DNA of 64,000 nt from Haliscomenobacter sp. (GTDB lineage: Bacteria; Bacteroidota; Bacteroidia; Chitinophagales; Saprospiraceae): assembly GCA_016707205.1 (NCBI GenBank), contig JADJHZ010000005.1:1-64000 (forward strand), given 5' to 3'. The first letter of the stretch is position 1. Each line of letters opens with the position of its first letter. Below the pieces are notes generated by a model, which saw only the letters and a program-made list of their open reading frames with translations, made no database searches and was not told the origin of the DNA. Both the position numbers and the translations under genes were made by a program. This document shows positions 54,401 through 62,844 of this stretch, piece after piece.

Positions 54401-55304
54401 CCCCTATCCCTACACCTTGCAAAAAAACGTTCTGTTCCGGGGGCGGTCCAGCATCCAAAAAGGGCGGTTTACCTTCACTTTTGTGGTGCCTAAGGACATC
54501 AGCTATGCCTTCGGCGCGGGAAAACTCAGTTATTATGCAGCAGATCATACGCGCCTGATAGATGCTTCCGGAGAATACGCCGGCGTCGTTATCGGAGGCA
54601 ATGCCCCTTCGCAGATTAGCGACAACCAGGGTCCTCGCGTAGAGGTATATATGAACAATACCGATTTTGTTTCTGGCGGAACGACCGAAGCCGACCCACT
54701 GCTGATCGTTGTTCTCAACGATGATAACGGAATCAACGTAGCAGGCAATAGCATTGGCCACGATCTGGAGGCCACTTTGGACGAGAATACCCAAAACACG
54801 CTCGTGCTGAATGATTTCTTCAGCACGGCCCTCGACGATTACCGCAAGGGGGAAGTTCGCTATCCCCTGAAAGATATTCCGGAGGGCGTGCACCGGATCA
54901 AGGTCAAAGCCTGGGATATTGCCAACAATCCCGCCGAAGGATTTACGGAATTTGTGGTTGCCGGAGATGCTGGCATTGCCCTTCAGCACGTGCTCAACTA
55001 CCCCAACCCATTCACTGATCACACCTGTTTCCAGTTTGACCACAATTACGCCAACCAGGAAATCGACGTGCTGATCCGGGTTTTTACCGTTTCCGGCCGG
55101 CTCGTCAAAACCATTGAGCAGACCCTGTTTTCCGACGGCGCTTTGCGCAGGGACGATTGCATTACCTGGGACGGGCGGGACGATTACGGCGATGTCCTGG
55201 CGCGGGGGGTGTATTTGTACAAAGTCCAAATCAGGGCCACTTTGCCCGGGGCGCAACAGATCCGGGGAGAAAGCAAATTTGAAAAATTGGTGCTCCTAAA
55301 ATAA
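51432..55304 (+). CDS. porU: type IX secretion system sortase PorU
   Basis: A 1290-residue gingipain-type C25 peptidase. ATG at 51432 (MKNFNSTLILLFLFRLASA) is the signal peptide; a TTG at 51423 gives three extra residues. The catalytic dyad is H788 in TYLGHGGPFGWA and C822 in TATCSFTNYDDP. Upstream blocks are RSAEFAEASQLRDGILYKIAV and LLFGDGSFDPRDVYG. The last 100 residues (YPNPFTDHTCFQFD ... GDVLARGVYLYKVQI) are a T9SS sorting domain, which PorU itself carries. PorU cleaves the C-terminal domain of T9SS cargo and joins the protein to A-LPS. In Flavobacterium johnsoniae, porV, porU and gldJ are neighbours; this block keeps that order. Confidence 0.95.
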   Translation: MKNFNSTLILLFLFRLASANSPIVLADSLIWDKEPRLIPTGGEAYQLWLFQGAVLDETSPFQALVVKTFPLPGPGVLNIRIIALDQESFPKKMAPGDDVLGETLQFQTAVEKERGQYWGKVQFVPLLRQGNAFQRITRYRLEAEWVSQPKIASRSAEFAEASQLRDGILYKIAVQQEGMHKITYEFLKNELKVDIDRIDPRQIKLLGNRAGMLPELLSEPKPDDLQEMPVFLSGEADGKFDGVDFLLFYAEGPNRWTYNGTTRRFTQTKNVYSQQQFYFLKISSGQGKRIEEQNSLNTAAYTSTSFDDYDRLEEDKVNLQHEWPKSRGSGKRWFGDRMKNVREYKYGSYFKFPNLIPESPAYVKSEMALRALQNSRFSLLLNGTSLTSSLADRVVELEGEFDNIRDYAKNALLNGTVNLASDNVEAIIRYPNPGGANDGSEGWVDYIELQVRRKLIFTGDQMAFRDIQTTTYSTSTFEVSGAGTDVVVWEITDPLNPRLQKTERAGNLLRFGASTEILRQFIAFSPARPLLSPKAVGKIDNQNLHGFTRVDMILLYPSELKEEAALLAEHRRKESGLTVEMVDIGQVYNEFSSGKKDPSAIRNFARMLFLRDPAFRYLLLFGDGSFDPRDVYGYGNDFIPTFQNESFNPLFAFPTDDYYALLDLPSTTDPLSGRLQIAVGRLTVNTKEEAAQVVQKIIHYDTSPATFSDWRNRALFVGDDEDGMQHTQDADLIANDLQGRFPAINIDKTYLDAYAQTSTTGGNRIPAVTESINEAIYKGALIVTYLGHGGPFGWAQERILNIPDIINWKNYDQQALFLTATCSFTNYDDPTFTSAGEEALLNAKGGAMALMTTVRAVFANQNATLTQKSLEFLFKKQNGAYPTLGEAMQLAKNSSSSIGITTNSRKFALIGDPAMRLAIPEFRVATTAINGKPIGAGQNDTLRALQQVTIQGLVTDLNGNLLEDFNGVLYPSVFDKAIQTKTLGQDDGSYPYPYTLQKNVLFRGRSSIQKGRFTFTFVVPKDISYAFGAGKLSYYAADHTRLIDASGEYAGVVIGGNAPSQISDNQGPRVEVYMNNTDFVSGGTTEADPLLIVVLNDDNGINVAGNSIGHDLEATLDENTQNTLVLNDFFSTALDDYRKGEVRYPLKDIPEGVHRIKVKAWDIANNPAEGFTEFVVAGDAGIALQHVLNYPNPFTDHTCFQFDHNYANQEIDVLIRVFTVSGRLVKTIEQTLFSDGALRRDDCITWDGRDDYGDVLARGVYLYKVQIRATLPGAQQIRGESKFEKLVLLK

Positions 55305-55388
55305 GAATACGGTTTTTGCGTAAAAGAGAAAGGTTGGCATGAAAAATGCACGATCCATCCTAATGATGGATTTAACCTCATTCCTGAG

Positions 55389-55396
55389 TATATTTG
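55389..55396 (+). promoter_or_regulatory. candidate -7 box of porV
   Basis: TATATTTG, an exact TAnnTTTG match, 32 nt upstream of the porV ATG. No TTTG at the -33 distance. Confidence 0.4.
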
Positions 55397-55427
55397 CAAA
55401 CCTTTTAATTCATCAAGTTACTATCTC

Positions 55428-56633
55428 ATGAAGAACGTACTACTCCAGACGGTAATGATCCTGGCAGCCGGGCTGGTTGCCATTCCAGCTATTGGTCAAT
55501 GTACCCTGGGAAAAGATGGGAAATACTACAACCTGGACGGAACCCCTTGTACGAACACCGTCGTTTCGGCAGTTCCTTTTCTCCGCATTGTTTCGGATGC
55601 CCGTTCCGGCGCTATGGGCGATGCCGGCATTGCCATCTCTCCCGACGGTAACGCCATGCACTTCAACCCGTCCAAACTGGTATTCGCCGACGATCAAATC
55701 GGGGTTTCCGCAACCTACACGCCGTGGTTGCGTGCGCTTGGGCTCAACGACGTGTACCTGGCTTACCTGACCGGTTTTTACAAAATCGACGAATTTCAGA
55801 CGCTGGGCATGGGCCTGCGCTATTTTTCTCTGGGCAGTATTCAGTTCACCGACCCCAACGGGCAGCCTCTGAATACCGGCAGGCCCAACGAATTTGAAAT
55901 TGCCGCCGCTTATGCCCGAAAACTAGCCGATAATTTTTCCGCTGCGGTGTCTGCCAAGTTTATTTACTCCAACCTGGCCGCAGGGCAAATCGTCAACGGG
56001 GAAACCATTGAGCCTGGGATTGCAGGAGCGGCGGATTTTTCGCTGACCTACAAAGCTCCCATTCAAACGCGCCAGGGGGATTCCGAGCTTACCCTGGGAT
56101 TGGCCCTCACCAATATCGGCTCTAAAATTACGTACACGAACAACAAGTTCAGGGATTTCCTCCCCGCCAACTTCGGTCTTGGAGCAGCCTGGACGCTCAA
56201 CTTCGACGAATTCAACAAGATCACGTTTACCAGCGACGTCAACAAACTGCTGGTCCCTACTCCCTGCCAGGGGTTAGATTGCGATCAGAACGGCGACGGA
56301 AACCCCGACTTCAAAGATGAATCCCCCATAGGAGCGATCCTCTCCTCCTGGGGCGATGCGCCGGAAGGCTTTGGCGAAGAACTCCGGGAACTGATGTACT
56401 CCGTAGGCGCCGAATACTGGTACAGCGACCAGTTTGCCGTTCGCGCCGGTTATTTTAACGAACACCGGCAGAAAGGGAACAGGAAGTTTTTCTCGGTAGG
56501 ACTAGGGTTAAAGTACAATATCTTCGGGTTGAACTTCTCTTATTTGGTGCCAACCACCAACCAGCGCAACCCGCTAGACAATACCCTGCGGTTCTCTTTG
56601 CTGTTTGATTTCGCCGCATTGAGCGGGCAATAA
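55428..56633 (+). CDS. porV: type IX secretion system outer-membrane protein PorV
   Basis: A 401-residue outer-membrane beta-barrel protein of the PorV/LptO family, with signal peptide MKNVLLQTVMILAAGLVAIPAIG. Characteristic parts are VSAVPFLRIVSDARSGAMGDAGIAISPDGNAMHFNPSKLVFAD at about 45-87, then repeated barrel strands and EYWYSDQFAVRAGYFNEHRQKGNRKFFSVGLGLKYNIFGLNFSYLVPTT. PorV shuttles cargo from the SprA translocon to PorU, and helps anchor it. It follows porU after 123 bp on the same strand, and both should act together. A strong bidirectional terminator follows. Confidence 0.95.
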   Translation: MKNVLLQTVMILAAGLVAIPAIGQCTLGKDGKYYNLDGTPCTNTVVSAVPFLRIVSDARSGAMGDAGIAISPDGNAMHFNPSKLVFADDQIGVSATYTPWLRALGLNDVYLAYLTGFYKIDEFQTLGMGLRYFSLGSIQFTDPNGQPLNTGRPNEFEIAAAYARKLADNFSAAVSAKFIYSNLAAGQIVNGETIEPGIAGAADFSLTYKAPIQTRQGDSELTLGLALTNIGSKITYTNNKFRDFLPANFGLGAAWTLNFDEFNKITFTSDVNKLLVPTPCQGLDCDQNGDGNPDFKDESPIGAILSSWGDAPEGFGEELRELMYSVGAEYWYSDQFAVRAGYFNEHRQKGNRKFFSVGLGLKYNIFGLNFSYLVPTTNQRNPLDNTLRFSLLFDFAALSGQ

Positions 56634-56641
56634 GAAACGTT

Positions 56642-56679
56642 AAAACAGGAGGCTGCCTTAAAAGGCAGCCTCCTGTTTT
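56642..56679. terminator. bidirectional Rho-independent terminator between porV and rnpB
   Basis: An 18-bp stem AAAACAGGAGGCTGCCTT / AAGGCAGCCTCCTGTTTT with an AA loop; T tracts on both strands serve the plus-strand porV and the minus-strand RNase P RNA gene. Confidence 0.95.
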
Positions 56680-56685
56680 AAAAGT

Positions 56686-57090
56686 GCTGCAAGCCGATAA
56701 GCCGGATTTTGTCGGTCTCCGCGTTTGCGAAAACGCCCTATCATTTATCTAGCCCCGGCCTCGCGACCGGGGTCCATCTGCCTACCCCCCCCGACATTCC
56801 TTACGGAAAACAAAGCGAGCAACCCTGCTCAGGCAAACCTGAATCGGGGTGTACATGGCATTTCAACCCACAAGGTTTATCCCCCTCCGGCATTGCTGTC
56901 GGACGGCGTGCGCTCTTACCGCACGTTTTCACCTTTACCCTGGCCGGAGCCGGGGAAGTCTAGTTTCTGTGACCCTATCTGTTCCCGGTTCTGCAACCGG
57001 GACCCATCCGTTAGATGGTGTGGCGCTCTGCGTTGTCCGGACTTTCCTCATTTCCGCCGGAGGCGGAACCGCGATAGGGTAGCTTGCAGC
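56686..57090 (-). ncRNA. rnpB: RNase P RNA (class A)
   Basis: On the minus strand the 5' part holds GAGGAAAGTCCGGACAACGCAG (the universal CR-I/P4 strand) and the 3' end CCGACAAAATCCGGCTTATCGG. The outer helix P1 is GCTGCAAGC at 57090-57082 pairing with GCTTGCAGC at 56694-56686. Other conserved blocks include ACAGAAAC and GGTAAGAGCGCACGCC. About 405 nt, normal for a type A RNA. It cleaves the 5' leader from pre-tRNA. Confidence 0.95.
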
Positions 57091-57094
57091 GGGT

Positions 57095-57126
57095 TAAAGG
57101 TAGGAGAAAAACCGAATTTTAGCAAG
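57095..57126 (-). promoter_or_regulatory. promoter of rnpB
   Basis: On the minus strand CTTG (57126-57123), 20 bases and TACCTTTA (57102-57095), each one mismatch from the Bacteroidota consensus. The predicted start lies about five bases later, at the 5' end of the RNase P RNA. Confidence 0.6.
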
Positions 57127-57186
57127 AAGGGGTTCCGAATGGCGGTAACCCGAAGAATCATTTTTCGTATACGGTGTTGTACAACT

Positions 57187-59985
57187 ATGAAAACTACCCG
57201 GAGATCAGGCGGCTGGGCGATGGTTATCCTATGGATAAGCGGCTTGGTATTGCCTGCGCTGGCAGGCTATCCCTGGTTGTTTTGTCCGTTTCCAAAAGCC
57301 GGACTGGGGTTGCATGCTGCCGGGCTGGCTGCTGCTATTCTCCTTACGTGGCGGCCGTTGAACGAGCGGATCAGCCGCCGCCCCTGGCCTGCGCTCGGCC
57401 TGCTCCTGGGGGTGTTAGGGATTGTTTTAGGCGCCGCGTTCCAAATCCTGCATCATCCTTCGATACAGGAACTTCCTTTGTTTGGAAAAGCGTTTGGTGG
57501 AATCGCGAGCCCCGGATGGATACTGGCGGGTTTGGCCGGGCTGTTCTGGTGGATCGCGTTGTTGCTGAAAGCTCCCGCCCCCGCATGTCCCAAATGGATT
57601 GCGGGTCTTATCTTTCCGCTATTGGCTACGGCAGCCCTGGCCGGGTTTCTGTCCGGCCTCCGGTTTTTAGTCACTACTTCCGGATATAGCGTAGCTTACG
57701 AGAACCTGCTTCAAGCGGGAGTGTCCGGGTGGACCGTTTTTCTGATGGCAGGGCTGGGATTGCTGAATTTATATCTTTTTTCCCATTGGGCGCTTCAGTC
57801 TATGCGGGTATACTCCCTGGAGTTGCCGGCCCGGGTACTATGGTTTGCCGCCGTGTCTTTGTTCCTGCTTATTCCCGCACCTTCTGGCTGGACGGGATTA
57901 TCGCCTGTTCCGGCTGCCCTTTTGGGATTCAGTTACCTGCTCCTGTTCGATCTTTTTCTGGACTACCGCAACAGCGGCCTGGCCTGGGCCTTGGTCTGGG
58001 CGCTGTTTTTTGCCGGCCTGAGCGCCACCATGATTGCCCGGTACCGGCAAGAAAAAGATCTGCTGGTACTTCAGGATCGCGCTCAAACAGCGCTTTCCGA
58101 AGGACTCCCCCAAGAAAAAAGCCCGACCAACCGCATGTATGTTTACTATTTGGAACAAAAATGGAAGGAGGGCGCCTGGAATATGGTCTGGATCGAACAG
58201 GGCCGCCGCGTTCAGGTAGTGGGCGCCCCCGACGTCCGTTTGGCAAAAAGGTTTGACCAGGGGGCCAGTCTTCCGGGCAGGGCGTATTCGTTTTTATCCA
58301 AAAAAAAGATCCAGGGTAACCGGGTTATATCCTCCAGAATAAATAAAGAACGGGTATCTGTGTGGGTAGGCGATCCGCGAGGCGCGTGGGTTTATGCCGA
58401 TCAAAAACGTCCGGGCATCATGCCGGTCCTGGCTCTTTTTTCCCTTTTCTTTATCGGTTTACTCGTCCTGACGGCCTTCCTGGCCTGGGCCAACCGGCGA
58501 TGGAATTTTCTTCCATCCCCCACTACCCTGCCCTTTCAATGGGGTCCCCGGTTTCGGAACCGCCTGCAACGGGCTGTCCTCGCTGTGGTGCTCGTCCCCA
58601 TTGTGCTGTTTACGCTGATTTCCATTCCTTATTTCCGTCTTTCCGCTATTCAGGACCAGGAAAACCGCATCATCCAGCGCGCGAATGATGCCCGGCAAAC
58701 GGCGACGCAAGCAATCCGGCTATGGAAGGAAAGGGGCGACGCGCCGCGCGATAGCGCGCTGACCATTCTTTTAAACCGGCTGTCCGGTTATTACGATCTG
58801 GATTTCGACCTTTACGATACCGAGAAGGGGCTGCTGCGGGCTTCCTCGCATTTAGCCCTTTACGAAAAGGGGCTCAAGAGCAAACAAATACCCCCGGAGG
58901 TCCTGAAAGCACTGACGAAGGAGAACCGTCCGTTTTTGTTTCAAAAGGAATGGATGCCATCCATGGAATATCAGGTGCTTTACCTGCCGTTCTCCTCACA
59001 AGAAACGGACACGTCCCTGATCCTGGGCGTTCCGTTTCAATCAGCGGAAGATTTGGTCAGCCCGGCTTTACAAGACTTTTTCGGCTCCATTTTGATGGTT
59101 TCGGTTTTCCTGCTACTGATCACAGGAAGCGCCGCCATGCTACTGGCCAACCAGCTCACCGCCCCGTTGCTCCAAATCAGCGAGTATCTCCGGACGCTGA
59201 AGATTGGAGACAATCAATACCTGCCAACCCCGGGCAGGGACGACGAAATCGGAGAATTGGTCGCTGCGTACAACGCCGCCGTCCAGCAAGTAGAAGTCAG
59301 CGCCGAACAGCTCCGGCTGACCGAACGCGAAAAAGCCTGGAGGGAAATGGCCAAACAGGTAGCCCATGAGATCAAAAACCCATTAACCCCAATGAAGCTC
59401 AGCATTCAATACCTTCTGCACGCGTATCGCCAACAGCCGGATAAAATCGGCCAGCTTCTCCCCAACGCCGCCCAAACCCTAACCGAGCAAATCGACGGAC
59501 TCGCGCAAATCGCCACCGCTTTTTCCCATTTTGCCCAAATGCCCACCGCAGAAAACGAACGGTTCCTCCTCGCCGAAGCGATTCAAGCTTCGGTAGGGCT
59601 ATTTGGCCAGCAAAAAGGGATCGGTTTTGTTTCTCCAGAGGAACCGGTTTGGGTCCTTGCCGACAAAAAGCAAATCGTCCGGGTGTTTAACAATTTGCTG
59701 AATAACGCCTTGCAAGCCATTCCACAAGAGAGAACACCAAAAATATCGATTTCCATGGCCCATGATGCCAACCGGGCGACCGTCCGGGTGACCGACAACG
59801 GGCTGGGCATACCGGAATCCGTGCAGGATAAGGTATTTTCCCCCAACTTCACGACCAAGTCTTCCGGAATGGGCCTTGGCCTTGCTATGTGCAAAAATAT
59901 GATCCAGCAGGCTGGCGGAAGAATCTATTTTGAAACGGAACAGGGAATGGGAACGACGTTTTTCGTGGAGCTTCCTACCCATTAG
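57187..59985 (+). CDS. NtrY-like membrane sensor histidine kinase
   Basis: A 932-residue kinase. The N-terminal third holds about eight hydrophobic helices (WAMVILWISGLVLPALAG through ALVWALFFAGLSATMIARY), then an extracytoplasmic loop, further helices, an additional cache-like domain near residues 500-640, a HAMP domain (LTAPLLQISEYLRTLKIG, about 655-705), the phosphoacceptor H727 in AHEIKNPLTPMKLSIQYLL, and HATPase boxes N (NNLLNNALQAI), G1 (DNGLGIPE), F (VFSPNFTT) and G2 (GMGLGLAMC). The NPLTP motif after the His is that of NtrY kinases. Frames open further upstream, but they run through rnpB, so ATG at 57187 is chosen. No response regulator is next to it. Confidence 0.85.
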   Translation: MKTTRRSGGWAMVILWISGLVLPALAGYPWLFCPFPKAGLGLHAAGLAAAILLTWRPLNERISRRPWPALGLLLGVLGIVLGAAFQILHHPSIQELPLFGKAFGGIASPGWILAGLAGLFWWIALLLKAPAPACPKWIAGLIFPLLATAALAGFLSGLRFLVTTSGYSVAYENLLQAGVSGWTVFLMAGLGLLNLYLFSHWALQSMRVYSLELPARVLWFAAVSLFLLIPAPSGWTGLSPVPAALLGFSYLLLFDLFLDYRNSGLAWALVWALFFAGLSATMIARYRQEKDLLVLQDRAQTALSEGLPQEKSPTNRMYVYYLEQKWKEGAWNMVWIEQGRRVQVVGAPDVRLAKRFDQGASLPGRAYSFLSKKKIQGNRVISSRINKERVSVWVGDPRGAWVYADQKRPGIMPVLALFSLFFIGLLVLTAFLAWANRRWNFLPSPTTLPFQWGPRFRNRLQRAVLAVVLVPIVLFTLISIPYFRLSAIQDQENRIIQRANDARQTATQAIRLWKERGDAPRDSALTILLNRLSGYYDLDFDLYDTEKGLLRASSHLALYEKGLKSKQIPPEVLKALTKENRPFLFQKEWMPSMEYQVLYLPFSSQETDTSLILGVPFQSAEDLVSPALQDFFGSILMVSVFLLLITGSAAMLLANQLTAPLLQISEYLRTLKIGDNQYLPTPGRDDEIGELVAAYNAAVQQVEVSAEQLRLTEREKAWREMAKQVAHEIKNPLTPMKLSIQYLLHAYRQQPDKIGQLLPNAAQTLTEQIDGLAQIATAFSHFAQMPTAENERFLLAEAIQASVGLFGQQKGIGFVSPEEPVWVLADKKQIVRVFNNLLNNALQAIPQERTPKISISMAHDANRATVRVTDNGLGIPESVQDKVFSPNFTTKSSGMGLGLAMCKNMIQQAGGRIYFETEQGMGTTFFVELPTH

Positions 59986-60047
59986 GCCCCTTGAGGTCAA
60001 AACCTATTCCTTTTAATTTTGTTACCCCAAGCAAAAAGTTATTGGCG

Positions 60048-61511
60048 TTGAAAATAGGCATCATTGGCGCCGGCGTTGCCGGATTGGCCGCTGCGGCAAG
60101 GCTGGCCGCTCAGGGGCACGAGGTGGATGTGTACGAATCGAATGCATACCCTGGCGGTAAATTGGCAGAACTCCGGATGCAAGGGTACCGTTTTGATGCG
60201 GGCCCTTCTCTGTTTACCATGCCGCGTTACGTAGATGAGATCTTTGAATCTGCCGGAGAAGATCCGGCTTCCTGGTTCAGCTACCAGCGCCTGCCTGTGG
60301 TATGCAATTACTTCTGGGAAGATGGAACCCGGCTCTCGGCCCACGCTGATCCGGAAGATTTCGCCCAGGAAGTCGAAAAAACGCTTGGAGTGCCGGCTGC
60401 CAGAGTACTTGCGGCGCTGGCGGACAGCCGGAAAAAATACGAACTTACCGGCAAGATCTTTTTGGAGAAATCCCTCCATCTGCTCCGCACCTGGACCTCT
60501 GCAAAGGTAGCGAAGGCCATGGTACGAATCCCTGGGCTCGACCTGTTCACCACCATGAACGCGGTCAACGAACGGTATCTCGGCCATCCCAAGCTGGTGC
60601 AGCTGTTCAACCGGTACGCTACCTACAACGGGTCAAACCCTTACAAAACACCGGGGCTCCTGACTATCATCCCCCATTTTGAGCATCACATTGGCGCCTA
60701 CTACCCTCAGGGAGGAATGTATGCGATTGCGCAAAGCCTGTACCGCCTTGCCCTAAGCAAAGGCGCAAGGTTCCATTTTGAAACGCCGGTGACGGCTATC
60801 CGGGTGGAGAACGGGAAAGCGACCGGACTGGAAGCACAAGGCGCCTATCAGCCCTTCGACCGGATCGTCAGTAATATGGATGTGTTCTTCACCTACCGGC
60901 GCCTTCTTCCAGATCAGCCTCAGCCGGAACGCATCCTCCGGCAGGAGAAATCCACCTCGGCGCTGATCTTTTACTGGGGGATTAAACGAAGCTTTCCCGA
61001 GCTAACGATGCACAACATTTTCTTCAGCGATAACTACCGCGAAGAATTCGACCTGTTGAACAAAGGCCAGGTGTCGGACGACCCCACGGTCTACGTCAAC
61101 CTCACCTCCAAACACAGTCCACAAGACGCTCCCCCCGGAGCAGAAAACTGGTTTGTGCTGGTGAATGTTCCGTATCATTCCGGGCAAGATTGGGATCAGA
61201 TCATTGCCCGAACCCGGGCAAATGTGCTGCAAAAGCTGAGCCGTATGCTAAAAACAGATGTGGAAGCGCTTATCGAATGCGAAGACCGTCTGGACCCACG
61301 GACGATTGAAAGCAGGACTTCCTCGCATTTAGGAGCGCTCTATGGGACCAGTTCCAACAACCGGATGGCCGCCTTTTTGCGGCATCCTAATTTCAGCTCC
61401 CGAATAAAAAACCTGTATTTTTGCGGGGGAAGCGTCCATCCGGGCGGCGGCATCCCCCTCTGCCTGCTGTCGGCCAAACTGGCGAATGAACGCATTCAGG
61501 AATCAAGATAA
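60048..61511 (+). CDS. carotenoid desaturase (phytoene desaturase/CrtI-CrtD family)
   Basis: An FAD-dependent carotenoid desaturase of about 488 residues. The dinucleotide-binding motif IGIIGAGVAGLAAAARLAAQGHEVDVYE and AYPGGKLAELRMQGYRFDAGPSLFTMP, with the C-terminal GGSVHPGGGIPLCLLSAKLA, define the family. No ATG precedes the GxGxxG motif; TTG at 60048 (LKIGIIGAG) is the most sensible start and TTG at 59991 or 60042 would add residues. Next to CruF and CrtZ the likely role is C-3',4' desaturation (CrtD) in a monocyclic xanthophyll pathway, but a CrtI phytoene desaturase is not excluded from the sequence alone. It starts 63 bp after the kinase gene. Confidence 0.88.
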   Translation: MKIGIIGAGVAGLAAAARLAAQGHEVDVYESNAYPGGKLAELRMQGYRFDAGPSLFTMPRYVDEIFESAGEDPASWFSYQRLPVVCNYFWEDGTRLSAHADPEDFAQEVEKTLGVPAARVLAALADSRKKYELTGKIFLEKSLHLLRTWTSAKVAKAMVRIPGLDLFTTMNAVNERYLGHPKLVQLFNRYATYNGSNPYKTPGLLTIIPHFEHHIGAYYPQGGMYAIAQSLYRLALSKGARFHFETPVTAIRVENGKATGLEAQGAYQPFDRIVSNMDVFFTYRRLLPDQPQPERILRQEKSTSALIFYWGIKRSFPELTMHNIFFSDNYREEFDLLNKGQVSDDPTVYVNLTSKHSPQDAPPGAENWFVLVNVPYHSGQDWDQIIARTRANVLQKLSRMLKTDVEALIECEDRLDPRTIESRTSSHLGALYGTSSNNRMAAFLRHPNFSSRIKNLYFCGGSVHPGGGIPLCLLSAKLANERIQESR

Positions 61512-61522
61512 ACCAACGCGCT

Positions 61523-62194
61523 ATGGCCAGCCTTTTCCGCAATTCCTCCATGCTCGGATTTCTTCCGGCGCCTGTGCAGCAGCCGGAAGGGATGGCTATT
61601 GCCGTCCTGTCTATTCTATACGCCGTTGGGGTAGTTGGCGTGTTGCTGCCTATACATCCGGATTTCATTTTCTTAACGCCGTTGAACCTGTTGGTCTCCG
61701 TGTCGGTTATGCTTGGATTCCACCAGAGATGGACCAGCCGGTTTGTAGCTTATCTGGGGATTTGTTTCGTCGTCGGTTTTGGGGCGGAAGTATACGGCGT
61801 TCAAACCGGCCGGTTGTTTGGCGCCTATACCTACGGAGAAGTGCTTGGGTTTAAGGTCTTGGAGACCCCTTTGCTCATCGGCGTCAACTGGGTTTTGGTA
61901 ACCTATTCGGCAGCAGCAGCCGTTTGGGCCGTTTTCCCCAAGCTTCCCCGGTTGGCGGGAAGCGCCCTCGCGGCGGTGTCGATGGTTTTGCTGGATGTCC
62001 TGATTGAACCCGATGCCATTCAATATGGATTCTGGACCTGGGACAATGGCAACGTCCCCATGCAGAATTACCTGGGCTGGTTTTTGATCGCGCTTCCACT
62101 CCAGTTGCTGCTTGGGGCGTGGATCGGTCGGGTGAAAAGTAATGTCGCGGCCGCGCTGTTTATCCTGCAAGGGTTGTTTTTTGCACTAATTTGA
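61523..62194 (+). CDS. cruF: carotenoid 1',2'-hydratase (CruF/DUF422 family)
   Basis: A 223-residue membrane protein with about six or seven helices. The DUF422 signatures are GAEVYGVQTGRLFGAYTYGEVLGFKVLETPLLIGVNWVLVTY and LLDVLIEPDAIQYGFWTWDNGNVPMQNYLGWFLIALP. CruF adds water to the C-1',2' double bond of an acyclic end group, giving the tertiary hydroxyl of myxol, saproxanthin and similar carotenoids. It begins 11 bp after the desaturase stop, in the same orientation, so one transcript is likely. The catalytic acidic residues E and D of the second signature are kept. Confidence 0.9.
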   Translation: MASLFRNSSMLGFLPAPVQQPEGMAIAVLSILYAVGVVGVLLPIHPDFIFLTPLNLLVSVSVMLGFHQRWTSRFVAYLGICFVVGFGAEVYGVQTGRLFGAYTYGEVLGFKVLETPLLIGVNWVLVTYSAAAAVWAVFPKLPRLAGSALAAVSMVLLDVLIEPDAIQYGFWTWDNGNVPMQNYLGWFLIALPLQLLLGAWIGRVKSNVAAALFILQGLFFALI

Positions 62195-62218
62195 TTCCCT
62201 TATTAAATTTATAATGCG

Positions 62219-62779
62219 ATGCTTGGTGTCCTTTATATCCTGATTACCCTGGCGACTATCCTGGTCATGGAATTCGTTGCCTGGAGCGCTCACAAATACC
62301 TGATGCACGGATGGCTGTGGGTGTGGCATGAAGACCATCACAAACCCCATTACGAAAAACACGGTTTTTTCGAGAAAAACGATCTGTTTTTCCTGGTATT
62401 TGCTATCCCGAGCGCCATTTCCTACATGGTTGGCCTGGCAACGCCCCAACGGTGGTTGCTATTTGTAGGGATCGGCATTTCGATCTATGGATTGATCTAT
62501 TTCCTCATCCACGACGTATACATCCACCGGCGCTTCAAGTGGTTTAAGCAGTTGGACTCCCCATATTCCAGAGCCATTCTGAGAGCCCATGGCAGCCATC
62601 ATACCAAAACCGGCAAAGAAGACGGGGAAAGTTTCGGGTTATTGATCGTCCATCCCAAATATTTCCGTAGGAGGAAGGAGTGGGCTGGGGCAAAGCAGAT
62701 GGAAAACCGCTCCGGAATGCAGAGGCCGCCCAAACTCGGGGGACCGGAATTGCTGGATGGGGCTGGGGCAAAACGGTAG
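62219..62779 (+). CDS. crtZ: beta-carotene hydroxylase CrtZ
   Basis: A 186-residue di-iron membrane hydroxylase that hydroxylates C-3 of a beta-ring. The four His clusters are all present: H25 and H30 in AWSAHKYLMHG, H37-H40-H41 in WHEDHHKP, H98 and H103 in IHDVYIHRRF, and H124, H127, H128 in AHGSHHTK. Hydrophobic helices flank the first cluster and lie between the second and third. A long hydrophilic tail of about 40 residues (KYFRRRKEWAGAKQMENRS ...) extends beyond the usual family end, for which I see no function. It is the third gene of the desaturase-CruF-CrtZ run, 24 bp after cruF. Confidence 0.93.
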   Translation: MLGVLYILITLATILVMEFVAWSAHKYLMHGWLWVWHEDHHKPHYEKHGFFEKNDLFFLVFAIPSAISYMVGLATPQRWLLFVGIGISIYGLIYFLIHDVYIHRRFKWFKQLDSPYSRAILRAHGSHHTKTGKEDGESFGLLIVHPKYFRRRKEWAGAKQMENRSGMQRPPKLGGPELLDGAGAKR

Positions 62780-62844
62780 TTGGAAACCGCTGTATTCTGG
62801 GTTGACTTCCGTATCTTTCGCGATAAATCAGGTTTTACCTAGTC

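Noticed and set aside
56709..57186. Frames open through the RNase P RNA, including the long extension of the kinase frame from 56725
   Set aside because: The region is the RNase P RNA gene on the minus strand; the translated extension has no kinase or signal-like character, so the kinase is started at 57187.
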